A DNA stretch of 64,000 nucleotides from Streptomyces triculaminicus (lineage in GTDB: Bacteria > Actinomycetota > Actinomycetes > Streptomycetales > Streptomycetaceae). Position 1 is the first letter of the stretch; every line of letters starts with the position of its first letter. Where the stretch lies: the NCBI RefSeq assembly GCF_017349075.1, contig NZ_JAFMOF010000003.1:682001-746000 (forward strand). The letters are read 5' to 3'. Below, piece by piece: positions 26,201-33,794 of the stretch. The notes under the pieces are model-generated. The model worked only from the letters and a program-made list of their open reading frames with translations. It did no database searches and was not told the DNA's origin. The position numbers and the translations under genes were made by a program.

Positions 26201-27046
26201 GTGCTGACGACGACCACCACCAAGGTCCTGGAGCCCGGCGACCTCGACGTCGCCCTCGCCGTCCTCGACCGCGACCCCGTGGCCAACGCCTTCGTCGCCG
26301 CACGCGTCCAGGTCGCGGGCCTCGACCCGTGGCGGCTCGGCGGGGAGATGTGGGGCTGGTACGCGGGCGGTCGCCTGGAGTCGCTCTGCTACGCGGGCGC
26401 CAACCTCGTCCCCATCTGCGCCGGCCCCGAGGCCGTACGGGCCTTCGCCGACCGCGCCCGCCGCTCCGGCCGCCGCTGCTCCTCCATCGTGGGGCCCTCC
26501 GAGGCCACCGCCGAGCTGTGGTCCCTCCTCGAGCCCCACTGGGGCCCGGCCCGCGAGGTGCGCCCCCACCAGCCCCTGATGGTCACCCGCGGCATGCCCG
26601 CCGACGTCGCCCCCGACCCGTTCGTGCGCCGCGTCCGCAAGGACGAGATGGACCTGATCATGCCCGCGTGCGTGGCCATGTTCACCGAGGAGGTCGGCGT
26701 CTCGCCGCTCGCCGGCGACGGCGGGCTGCTCTACCAGGCCCGCGTCGCCGAGCTCGTCGGCTCCGGGCGCTCGTTCGCCCGTCTCGAGAACGGCCGCGTC
26801 GTCTTCAAGGCCGAGATCGGCGCCGCCACGGCCCGCGCCTGCCAGATCCAGGGCGTGTGGGTCGCCCCCGAGCACCGGGGGCGCGGCCTGTCCGTGACCG
26901 GCATGGCGGCCGTGCTGCGGCACGCCCTGGAGGAGGTCTCCCCGGTCGTGAGCCTCTACGTCAACGACTACAACACCGCCGCCCGGGCCGCCTACCGCCG
27001 GGTGGGTTTCGAGGAGGTCGGCGCGTTCATGAGCGTGCTGTTCTGA
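26201..27046 (+). CDS. GNAT N-acetyltransferase with DUF4081 domain
   Basis: 281 residues from the GTG at 26201 (VLTTTTTKVLEPGD); the frame extends upstream to 26120 without a plausible leader. The N-terminal DUF4081 region (about 10-130) precedes a GNAT domain whose acetyl-CoA loop is IQGVWVAPEHRGRGLSVTGM and whose last strands read VSLYVNDYNTAARAAYRRVGFEE. The acceptor is unknown. Such two-domain proteins are conserved next to ispG/proS in actinomycetes from memory. A second GNAT gene starts 38 bases downstream. Confidence 0.88.
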   Translation: MLTTTTTKVLEPGDLDVALAVLDRDPVANAFVAARVQVAGLDPWRLGGEMWGWYAGGRLESLCYAGANLVPICAGPEAVRAFADRARRSGRRCSSIVGPSEATAELWSLLEPHWGPAREVRPHQPLMVTRGMPADVAPDPFVRRVRKDEMDLIMPACVAMFTEEVGVSPLAGDGGLLYQARVAELVGSGRSFARLENGRVVFKAEIGAATARACQIQGVWVAPEHRGRGLSVTGMAAVLRHALEEVSPVVSLYVNDYNTAARAAYRRVGFEEVGAFMSVLF

Positions 27047-27084
27047 GGCGACCACCGGTGGTACGGGCGGGTAGCCTCCCCGGC

Positions 27085-27618
27085 ATGAATGACATCGCGG
27101 TCGGACCGCTCGACCTCGCCGCACGGGTGGACGAGGCACTGGCCGTCCAGGCGGTCGCCTTCGGCCTCACCCCGGAGGAGGTCGGCGTGCGGCGCCACAT
27201 CGTCCTGAGGCACCTGCAGTGCCCCGGTGCGCGTTCCCTGGGCGCCACCACCCCCGAGGGGCGGCTGGTGGGCTTCGTCTACGGGATGCCGAACGACCGC
27301 ACGCACTGGTGGTCCACGGTCGTCGAACCGTATCTGCGCGCCAACGGCAACGACGCCTGGCTGGACGACTCCTTCGTCATCACCGAGCTGCACGTCCACC
27401 CCGCCTTCCAGAACCGGCGGATCGGGCGGACCCTCATCACCGACATCACGGCCACGGCGAGCGAACCCCGCTCCATCCTGTCCGCCATCGACAAGGAGAG
27501 CCCCGCCCGGGCGCTCTACCGCAAGCTGGGCTACCGCGACCTCGCCCGCAACGTGGTCTTCCCGAGCGCCGCACGGCCGTACGCGGTGATGGGCGCGCCG
27601 CTGCCGCTGCAGACCTGA
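27085..27618 (+). CDS. GNAT N-acetyltransferase
   Basis: 177-residue single-domain acetyltransferase. The core is SFVITELHVHPAFQNRRIGRTLITDI, the acetyl-CoA pyrophosphate loop, followed by SPARALYRKLGYRDL. The substrate is unknown. It lies between the DUF4081 GNAT and proS on the same strand, so both could share a transcript. The start is the ATG at 27085, with only weak ribosome binding sequence. Confidence 0.87.
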   Translation: MNDIAVGPLDLAARVDEALAVQAVAFGLTPEEVGVRRHIVLRHLQCPGARSLGATTPEGRLVGFVYGMPNDRTHWWSTVVEPYLRANGNDAWLDDSFVITELHVHPAFQNRRIGRTLITDITATASEPRSILSAIDKESPARALYRKLGYRDLARNVVFPSAARPYAVMGAPLPLQT

Positions 27619-27665
27619 CAAATGACTTGGGGGCGCCGCCGGGCGCCGCATACGCTCCTCGCGAC

Positions 27666-27681
27666 CGCGCGCACGCGCGCG
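27666..27681. repeat. Alternating CG/CA tract upstream of proS
   Basis: CGCGCGCACGCGCGCG, almost perfectly alternating and self-complementary, 75 bases before the proS start. It is nearly identical to the tract in the potA leader (7181-7200). Confidence 0.55.
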
Positions 27682-27755
27682 CCGGCCCCCCGACGCGCCC
27701 CCGTGTCCACGCGCCCGTTGCTCGTCCGTACGTCCGCACGCCCGCAGGAGAGACC

Positions 27756-29450
27756 ATGGCCCACGTCCAGCGCATGTCCACGAGCATGATCAAGACACTG
27801 CGCGACGATCCGGCCGACGCGGAGACCGCCAGCCACAAGCTGCTGGTCCGCGCCGGCTACGTCCGCCGCTCCTCGGCGGGTGTCTGGACCTGGCTGCCGC
27901 TGGGCAAGAAGGTGCTCGACAACGTCTCGCGGGTGGTGCGCGAGGAGATGGACGCCATCGGCGGCCAGGAGGTCCTGCTGCCCGCGCTGCTGCCCAAGGA
28001 GCCGTACGAGACGAGCGGGCGCTGGGAGGAGTACGGCGAGCTGCTGTTCCGGCTGCGCGACCGCAAGGGCGCGGACTATCTGCTCGGCCCCACCCACGAG
28101 GAGATCTTCACGCTGACGGTGAAGGACCAGTGCACGTCCTACAAGGACCTGCCGGTGATCCTCTATCAGATCCAGACCAAGTACCGGGACGAGGCGCGGC
28201 CGCGCTCGGGCGTGCTGCGCGGGCGCGAGTTCCAGATGAAGGACTCGTACTCCTTCGACACCACCGACGAGGGCCTCGCCGAGTCCTACCGACTGCACCG
28301 CGCCGCCTACACCCGCGTCTTCGAGCGCCTGGGCCTGGACTACCGGATCGTCTCCGCCGTCTCGGGCGCGATGGGCGGCTCGGCGTCCGAGGAGTTCCTC
28401 GCCCCGGCCGCGGCCGGCGAGGACACCTTCGTCGACTGCCCGAAGTGCGACTACGCCGCCAACACCGAGGCGGTGACGACGGTGGTGGCCCCCGCCGACC
28501 CGTCGGGGCACGGCCCGGTGGAGGAGCTGGACACCCCGGACACCCCCACCATCGAGAGCCTCGCCGCGTACCTGGACGTGCCGGCCTCGGCGACGCTGAA
28601 GAACCTGCTCGTCAAGGTCGACGGCGAGGTCTGGGCCGTCGGCGTCCCCGGCGACCGCGAGGTCGACCTGGCCAAGCTGGGGGAGCATCTGGCGCCCGCC
28701 GTGGTGGAGTTGGTGACGGCCGAGGACTTCGTGGGACGGCCGGAGCTCGTACGGGGCTACGTCGGCCCGCAGGGCCTCGGCCTGCCCTACCTCGCCGACC
28801 CGCGCGTGGCAGCGGGCACGTCCTGGATCACCGGCGCCAACAAGCCCGGCACGCACGCCCGCAACGTGGTCTGCGGGCGGGACTTCACGGTCGACCGCTA
28901 CCTCGACGTCGTCGTGGTCGAGCCGGGCGACCCGTGCCCCCGCTGCGGAGCCGGACTGGAGATCGGCCGGGCGATCGAGATCGGCCACATCTTCCAGCTC
29001 GGCCGCAAGTACGCCGACGCCTTCGGCCTCGACGTCCTCGGCCCCCAGGGCAAGCCGGTCCGCGTCACGATGGGCTCCTACGGCATCGGCGTCTCGCGCG
29101 CCGTCGCCGCGCTGGCCGAGCAGACCCACGACGGCGCCGGGCTGTGCTGGCCGCGCGAGGTCGCGCCGGCGGACGTCCACGTCGTGGCGGCGGGGAAGGC
29201 CGTCCAGACGCAGCTCGCCGCCGAGCTGTCCGAGCGGCTGGCCGAGGCGGGGGTGCGGGTGCTGCTGGACGACCGGGCGGGGGTGTCGCCCGGGGTGAAG
29301 TTCACCGACGCGGAGCTGATCGGCGTGCCGACGATCCTGGTCGTGGGCCGCGGGGCGGCGGACGGCGTGGTCGAGGTGAAGGACCGGCGCACGGGGGAGA
29401 AGGAAGAGGTCCCCGTGGCCGAGGTCGTCGCCCGCCTGGCGGCCCGCTGA
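27756..29450 (+). CDS. proS: Prolyl-tRNA synthetase (bacterial type with editing domain)
   Basis: 564-residue class II aminoacyl-tRNA synthetase charging tRNA-Pro. Class II motif 2 is visible as LRGREFQMKDSYSF (about residue 150), motif 3 as GSYGIGVSRAVAAL (about 440), and the inserted YbaK-like editing domain at about 230-390 contains NLLVKVDGEVWAVGVPGD. Two CxxC pairs (CPKCDYA, CPRCGAG) bracket the insertion. The C-terminal anticodon-binding domain ends in VAEVVARLAAR. The ATG at 27756 follows AGGAGAGACC. About the usual length for bacterial-type ProRS. Confidence 0.96.
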   Translation: MAHVQRMSTSMIKTLRDDPADAETASHKLLVRAGYVRRSSAGVWTWLPLGKKVLDNVSRVVREEMDAIGGQEVLLPALLPKEPYETSGRWEEYGELLFRLRDRKGADYLLGPTHEEIFTLTVKDQCTSYKDLPVILYQIQTKYRDEARPRSGVLRGREFQMKDSYSFDTTDEGLAESYRLHRAAYTRVFERLGLDYRIVSAVSGAMGGSASEEFLAPAAAGEDTFVDCPKCDYAANTEAVTTVVAPADPSGHGPVEELDTPDTPTIESLAAYLDVPASATLKNLLVKVDGEVWAVGVPGDREVDLAKLGEHLAPAVVELVTAEDFVGRPELVRGYVGPQGLGLPYLADPRVAAGTSWITGANKPGTHARNVVCGRDFTVDRYLDVVVVEPGDPCPRCGAGLEIGRAIEIGHIFQLGRKYADAFGLDVLGPQGKPVRVTMGSYGIGVSRAVAALAEQTHDGAGLCWPREVAPADVHVVAAGKAVQTQLAAELSERLAEAGVRVLLDDRAGVSPGVKFTDAELIGVPTILVVGRGAADGVVEVKDRRTGEKEEVPVAEVVARLAAR

Positions 29451-29480
29451 CCGGGGGTACGGCCGGGTCGCCGTGAGCCG

Positions 29481-30419
29481 TCACAGCAACCCGGCGAACT
29501 CCAGCAGCAGTTCGCCCTGACCCCGCGCCCCCAGCGAGAGCTGGTGCGCCCCCTCCCGCGCCGTGCGGAAGAGCGTCCAGTCGCGCAGGCGGCCGGGGTC
29601 GACGTCCAGCGACTCGGCGAGCTTGGCCACCCGCCGCCGCGCCGCGGCCGCGGCGCCCGGGGAGGCGAGCAGGGTGTCGAGGCGGTCGCGGACCAGCCAC
29701 GCCAGGTCGTAGGCCCGCTCGCCCACCAGCGGGCGCGGGGCGACGGCCAGCCACGGCGAGCGGTCAGCGGCCAGCACGTTGCCCTGGTGGTACTCCCCGT
29801 GCAGCAGCATCGCCCCTTCGCCGGCGGGCGGTTCGGCCACCAGGGCGTCGCGCACCTCGAGCGCCTCGTCGAGCACGGCCCGTACGTCCGCCGCCCACGG
29901 CTGCTCGCGCTGCGCGCGCAACGTCTCGGCCAGGGCGGCCGTGTGGCCGGCCACGTCCGGGAAGGCGTGCTCCTCGGGCGGGGCCACCCACAGGCGCTGC
30001 AGGGTGGCGGCCGCCTCCAGCTGGGCCTTGGCCTCGGCCAGCGAGCGCAGGCTGACGTCGGCGTGCAGCCGCTCCAGCAGCAGCGCGCCCGCCTCCGGGG
30101 CGACGTCCAGGGCCCGTACGGCCGACCGGCCGTCCCAGTGGGCGAGCGCGGCGTGTTCGAGGGCGGCCGAGCCGTCGGGCAGGCAGAGCTTGAGGGCGAC
30201 GGGCGTGCCGTCGGAGCGCCGGGCGAGCACGACCATGCTGGTGCGGCCGCCGGGCGCCTGCACCCGTTCGGGCGTCAGATCCCAGCGCGCCAGGCACTCC
30301 CGGGCGAGGTCCGGCAGCGCGGCGAGCCAAAGGTGCGCGGCGTCGCCGTGGACGGGGTCCTCGCTCAGGGTCCGAACCAGCCGCTGGGGCGGTTCGAGGC
30401 TGTCGTGCGCTGTGGCCAT
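29481..30419 (-). CDS. Aminoglycoside phosphotransferase/choline kinase-fold protein
   Basis: 312 residues with the APH fold: an N-lobe with VALKLCLPDG (catalytic Lys), the Brenner-type motif LLHGEYHQGNVLA and a metal-binding region with YDLAWLVRDR. Such proteins phosphorylate small molecules or antibiotics; nothing here shows drug resistance, and most chromosomal Streptomyces copies have no known substrate. Convergent with proS (30-base gap). The ATG at 30419 has a GAGG 25 bases ahead but no close ribosome binding site. Confidence 0.85.
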   Translation of the reverse strand: MATAHDSLEPPQRLVRTLSEDPVHGDAAHLWLAALPDLARECLARWDLTPERVQAPGGRTSMVVLARRSDGTPVALKLCLPDGSAALEHAALAHWDGRSAVRALDVAPEAGALLLERLHADVSLRSLAEAKAQLEAAATLQRLWVAPPEEHAFPDVAGHTAALAETLRAQREQPWAADVRAVLDEALEVRDALVAEPPAGEGAMLLHGEYHQGNVLAADRSPWLAVAPRPLVGERAYDLAWLVRDRLDTLLASPGAAAAARRRVAKLAESLDVDPGRLRDWTLFRTAREGAHQLSLGARGQGELLLEFAGLL

Positions 30420-30466
30420 CCCTGAGCAGTCCCTTTCCTCGGTCACCGGTGCGGCGCTCCCGCCGG

Positions 30467-30913
30467 TCAGGCCCGCTCGGCGAGCCCAGGGAAGGCTACG
30501 CTGCCGCCACGCCAGCGTGCCGCCCGCACCGCCGCCTCGCGCAGCCCCGCCGCCGCCTCGCCGCGCAGCGAGCCGGTGGAGGCCCGGACGAGATCGGCGT
30601 AGACGGCCGTGAGCCGGCTCTCCAGCTCCGCCGCCAGCCGCACCGCCGACGCCCCGTCGGTCACGGGGAAGGGCAGCGCGTACGCGGCCGCGGCCGCCTC
30701 CGGCTCGGCGCCGAGCGCGCGCACCGCGCGGTTCATCACGTCCCGGCGCGCCCGGTGGACGTCGTACGCCTCGCGCGCCTGCGCCGCGTGTTCCTCCTCG
30801 ACGCGCCCGCCGACGACGCCGTAGCCGTACACGGCGGCGTGCTCCGCCGCGAGCGCGGCCTGGGCGGCCGGCACCGCCGCCCTGTCGGCGTCGGAGCGCT
30901 GGGACGTCGTCAT
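30467..30913 (-). CDS. Ferritin-like DUF4439 protein
   Basis: 148 residues, mostly helical, with AALAAEHAAVYGYGVVGG, EEEHAAQAREAYDVHRARRD and a final SVAFPGLAERA. This matches the four-helix DUF4439 family of unknown function. No signal peptide or membrane span. The ATG lies within the stop codon of the upstream lipoprotein gene (four-base overlap), so the two are translationally coupled and probably work together. Confidence 0.85.
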   Translation of the reverse strand: MTTSQRSDADRAAVPAAQAALAAEHAAVYGYGVVGGRVEEEHAAQAREAYDVHRARRDVMNRAVRALGAEPEAAAAAYALPFPVTDGASAVRLAAELESRLTAVYADLVRASTGSLRGEAAAGLREAAVRAARWRGGSVAFPGLAERA

Positions 30914-31471
30914 GAGCCGCCTCCGGTGAGCAGATAGGCGTGGGCCGCGCCGGCCGCGGCCACGGAGGCCAGCAGCCGGGCGAGTTCGGGCGGGGCGGAG
31001 CCGAGGTCGGCGGTGCGGGCGTCGGCGGCGCGGCGCTCGGCGTCGGCGAGCTCGCCCAGCGCGGCCCGCTCGTCGCCGGGCACCTCCGGCCGTTCGGCCG
31101 GGGAGAGGCGGAGGGCGAGGCGGACGGGGTGGTGGACGGCGTGGCGGACCGGGCGGCGGCGGGGGAGCGAACGCCTTGGCGTGGCGCGCGACTTCGGCCC
31201 GCAGCGGGCGCAGCCGTTCCTCGAGCGGGGCGTGCGCGGCGATCGTCGCGTCGTACCGTTCCAGCAGTCCCGCCGCGTCCCGCCCGGCGCGGGACCGCAG
31301 TCGCTCGGCGGCCGAGGAGCGCTCGTCGGCCGCCGCGTCGCCGCTGCCGCCGTCCGAACATCCGGCGAGCAGTGCGGCGGCGCCCCCGGCCATGAGGGCC
31401 GCAGCGCCTCCGGTCAGTACCCTGCGTCTGCGCGGGCCGCCGGCGCCTCGCGTCGTCGTTGTGAGCGGCAC
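30910..31471 (-). CDS. Putative lipoprotein, frame broken twice in the linker
   Basis: About 187 residues when restored. The N-terminus has RRRRVLTGGAAALMAGGAAALLAGC, a twin-arginine-like lipoprotein signal with the lipobox cysteine at about 38. A helical stretch ending EVARHAKAF is followed by a Pro/Ser/Thr linker and a helical C-terminus (DERAALGELADAERRAADAR to AHAYLLTGGGS). The three parts lie in three frames; one extra base at the G5 run 31161-31165 and one at the G4 run 31100-31103 join them, so the breaks are probably sequence errors. Starts at a GTG with AGAGGAAC ahead. Coupled to the DUF4439 gene; function unknown. Confidence 0.7.
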
Positions 31472-31641
31472 GTTCCTCTTTCCCCGTCGTCCGGGCATGA
31501 TCACCACGCGCGAGCGTACCGGCGTGTGACCGCCTCGGCGCGGACCGGGCACCGAATCGTCAGTCGGCTGCCGGAACAGATAGGCTTTGACCTGACACGC
31601 GACCTTCCCACAACAGCACACGCGGCCGAGGAGTCACCCGG

Positions 31642-32169
31642 ATGAGCACCACCCAGAGCGAGCGGCTGCGCGAGCTGCTGGCCCCTCTCGTGAGCGCGCG
31701 GGAGCTGGACCTGGAAGAGGTCGAGGTGACGCCGGCCGGCAAGCGGCGTGTGCTGCGCATCGTGGTCGACTCCGACGAGGGCGTGCAGCTGGACACCTGT
31801 GCGGACCTGAGCCGCGACATCTCCGCCGCGCTCGACGAGACGGACGTCATGGGCGGCGCGCCCTACGTCCTCGAGGTCACCTCTCCGGGCGCGGACCGCC
31901 CCCTGACCCAGCACCGGCACTACGTCCGGGCCACCGGCCGCCTGATCAAGGCGCAGCTGGCCGAGGGCGGGGAGCTCGTCGCGCGGATCGTCTCCGTGGA
32001 CGACGAGGGTCTCGACCTGGAGGTGCCGGGCGTCAAGGGCCGTAAGCCAACCGCCCGCAGGCTGACCTTCGGCGAGATCGCCAAGGCGCGCGTGGAAATC
32101 GAGTTCAATCGCAAGGCGGCGGAAAAGTCCGCCGACGACATTCAAGACGAGTTTCAAGAGGAGGCGTAG
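31642..32169 (+). CDS. rimP: Ribosome maturation factor RimP
   Basis: 175-residue cytoplasmic factor for 30S subunit assembly. The N-terminal domain includes LDLEEVEVTPAGKRRVLRIVVD and YVLEVTSPGADRPL, the family signature; the C-terminal SH3-like domain has LDLEVPGVKGRK. It opens the conserved rimP-nusA-ylxR-infB unit: nusA starts two bases after its stop. The 170-base divergent gap from the lipoprotein gene holds the operon promoter; a TAGGCT hexamer at 31581 is a possible -10 without a good -35. Confidence 0.95.
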   Translation: MSTTQSERLRELLAPLVSARELDLEEVEVTPAGKRRVLRIVVDSDEGVQLDTCADLSRDISAALDETDVMGGAPYVLEVTSPGADRPLTQHRHYVRATGRLIKAQLAEGGELVARIVSVDDEGLDLEVPGVKGRKPTARRLTFGEIAKARVEIEFNRKAAEKSADDIQDEFQEEA

Positions 32170-32171
32170 CC

Positions 32172-33158
32172 GTGGACATCGACATGAGCGCCCTGCGGGG
32201 TCTGGTGCGGGAAAAGGAGATCTCCTTCGACCTGCTGGTCGAGGCGATCGAGTCGGCCCTCCTCATCGCGTACCACCGCACCGAGGGAAGCCGCCGCCGG
32301 GCCCGCGTGGAGCTGGACCGGTCGACCGGGCATGTGACGGTCTGGGCCAAGGAGGACCCGCAGGACCTCGCCGAGGGCGAGGAGGCCCGCGAGTTCGACG
32401 ACACCCCGTCCGGTTTCGGCCGGATCGCCGCGACCACCGCGAAGCAGGTCATCCTCCAGCGTCTGCGCGACGCCGAGGACGAGATCACTTTCGGTGAGTT
32501 CGCCGGGCGCGAGGGCGACGTCGTCGCGGGCATCGTGCAGCAGGGCAAGGACCCCAAGAACGTCCTGGTCGACATCGGCAAGATGGAAGCCATCCTGCCG
32601 GTCCAGGAGCAGGTGCCCGGCGAGGAGTACAAGCACGGCACGCGTCTGCGCACGTACGTCGTACGGGTGGCGAAGGGTGTGCGCGGCCCGTCCGTGACGC
32701 TCTCGCGCACCCACCCCAACCTGGTGAAGAAGCTCTTCGCCATGGAGGTCCCGGAGATCGCGGACGGCTCGGTGGAGATCGCCGCCATCGCCCGTGAGGC
32801 CGGTCACCGCACCAAGATCGCGGTGCGTTCGACCCGCTCCGGCCTGAACGCCAAGGGCGCCTGCATCGGCCCGATGGGCGGCCGGGTCCGCGCGGTCATG
32901 GCCGAGCTGCACGGCGAGAAGATCGACATCGTCGACTGGTCGGACGACCCGGCGGAGCTCGTGGCGCACGCGCTGTCCCCCGCACGGGTGAGCAGGGTGG
33001 AGGTCGTGGACCTCGCCGCCCGCTCGGCCCGGGTGACCGTGCCGGACTACCAGCTCTCCCTCGCCATCGGCAAGGAGGGGCAGAACGCCCGGCTCGCGGC
33101 GCGGCTGACCGGATGGCGGATCGACATCCGTCCGGACACCGAGCAGCAGGGCGAGTAA
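32172..33158 (+). CDS. nusA: Transcription termination/antitermination factor NusA
   Basis: 328 residues, the short actinobacterial NusA without the acidic C-terminal repeats of E. coli. The N-terminal polymerase-binding domain is followed by an S1 domain (EGDVVAGIVQQGKDPKNVLVDIG, about 110-180) and two KH domains (RTKIAVRSTRSGLNAKGACIGPMGGRVR and YQLSLAIGKEGQNARLAARLTGW). It starts at a GTG just after rimP. Acts on elongating RNA polymerase at pause and termination sites. Confidence 0.96.
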   Translation: MDIDMSALRGLVREKEISFDLLVEAIESALLIAYHRTEGSRRRARVELDRSTGHVTVWAKEDPQDLAEGEEAREFDDTPSGFGRIAATTAKQVILQRLRDAEDEITFGEFAGREGDVVAGIVQQGKDPKNVLVDIGKMEAILPVQEQVPGEEYKHGTRLRTYVVRVAKGVRGPSVTLSRTHPNLVKKLFAMEVPEIADGSVEIAAIAREAGHRTKIAVRSTRSGLNAKGACIGPMGGRVRAVMAELHGEKIDIVDWSDDPAELVAHALSPARVSRVEVVDLAARSARVTVPDYQLSLAIGKEGQNARLAARLTGWRIDIRPDTEQQGE

Positions 33159-33360
33159 AGGCGCACGGAAGCGGCAGGGGGCGCGCGACAAGCGGCCTCG
33201 AGCGGCCTCGATTGGTCCGTAAAACGACCCTCGAAGACCGTGCCGCCCCGGGTGGGACCTGTTCGGGGCCCTTGTTCCTGGCCGATCTTGGCCGAAATGC
33301 ATACGCGCACGATCAGTGCCCCGAAGGGGTGAGGTCGGCGCGGGGAGGTAGACTTAACCA

Positions 33361-33642
33361 GTGTCTGGCCGGACGCATGCCCGCGCATGCCCTGAGCGCA
33401 CCTGTGTGGGGTGCCGGGAGCGAGCGGCCAAGGGCGAACTGCTGCGGACCGTGGTGATCGAGGGCGAGTGCGTCCCCGATCCTCGCGGTACGCTGCCCGG
33501 CCGGGGTGCTTCCGTGCATCCCACACTGGTCTGCCTCGATCTGGCGGTGCGCCGCCGGGCGTTTCCCCGGGCCTTCAAGGTCCCGGGACCGCTCGACACG
33601 GCGCGACTGCGCCAGTACGTCGAACAGACCGAGCAGCAGTAG
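33361..33642 (+). CDS. ylxR: YlxR/RnpM family RNA-binding protein (DUF448)
   Basis: 93-residue basic protein with RTCVGCRERAAKGELLRTVV near the N-terminus, then DPRGTLPGRGASVHPT, the DUF448 fold. Relatives bind RNA; in Firmicutes the protein modulates RNase P. It lies between nusA and infB as in most bacteria. It is read from the GTG at 33361. The preceding 200 bases hold a TAGACT hexamer at 33349 but no convincing -35. Confidence 0.9.
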   Translation: MSGRTHARACPERTCVGCRERAAKGELLRTVVIEGECVPDPRGTLPGRGASVHPTLVCLDLAVRRRAFPRAFKVPGPLDTARLRQYVEQTEQQ

Positions 33643-33711
33643 ATCGGCCCCGCGATCATGCGGGGATGACCCACGTCAGGTACCTCGCGAGTTGGAAGTA
33701 GGTCGAGATTG

Positions 33712-33744
33712 CGATGAGCACTCGATGAGTACGCGATGAGTACG
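33712..33744 (+). repeat. Three 11-base direct repeats in the infB leader
   Basis: CGATGAGYAC begins at 33712, 33723 and 33734, an exact 11-base period, about 50-80 bases upstream of the infB start. One DNA turn of spacing is compatible with co-operative protein binding, or with an RNA element; neither is demonstrated. Confidence 0.55.
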
Positions 33745-33794
33745 CCCATGAAGTAGCGACGGTCCGGCGGACACCCGGACCTAGAAGGAGCGAA

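Noticed and set aside
33159..33360. Riboswitch or small RNA between nusA and ylxR
   Set aside because: No conserved aptamer pattern recognised; only short repeats and weak hairpins.
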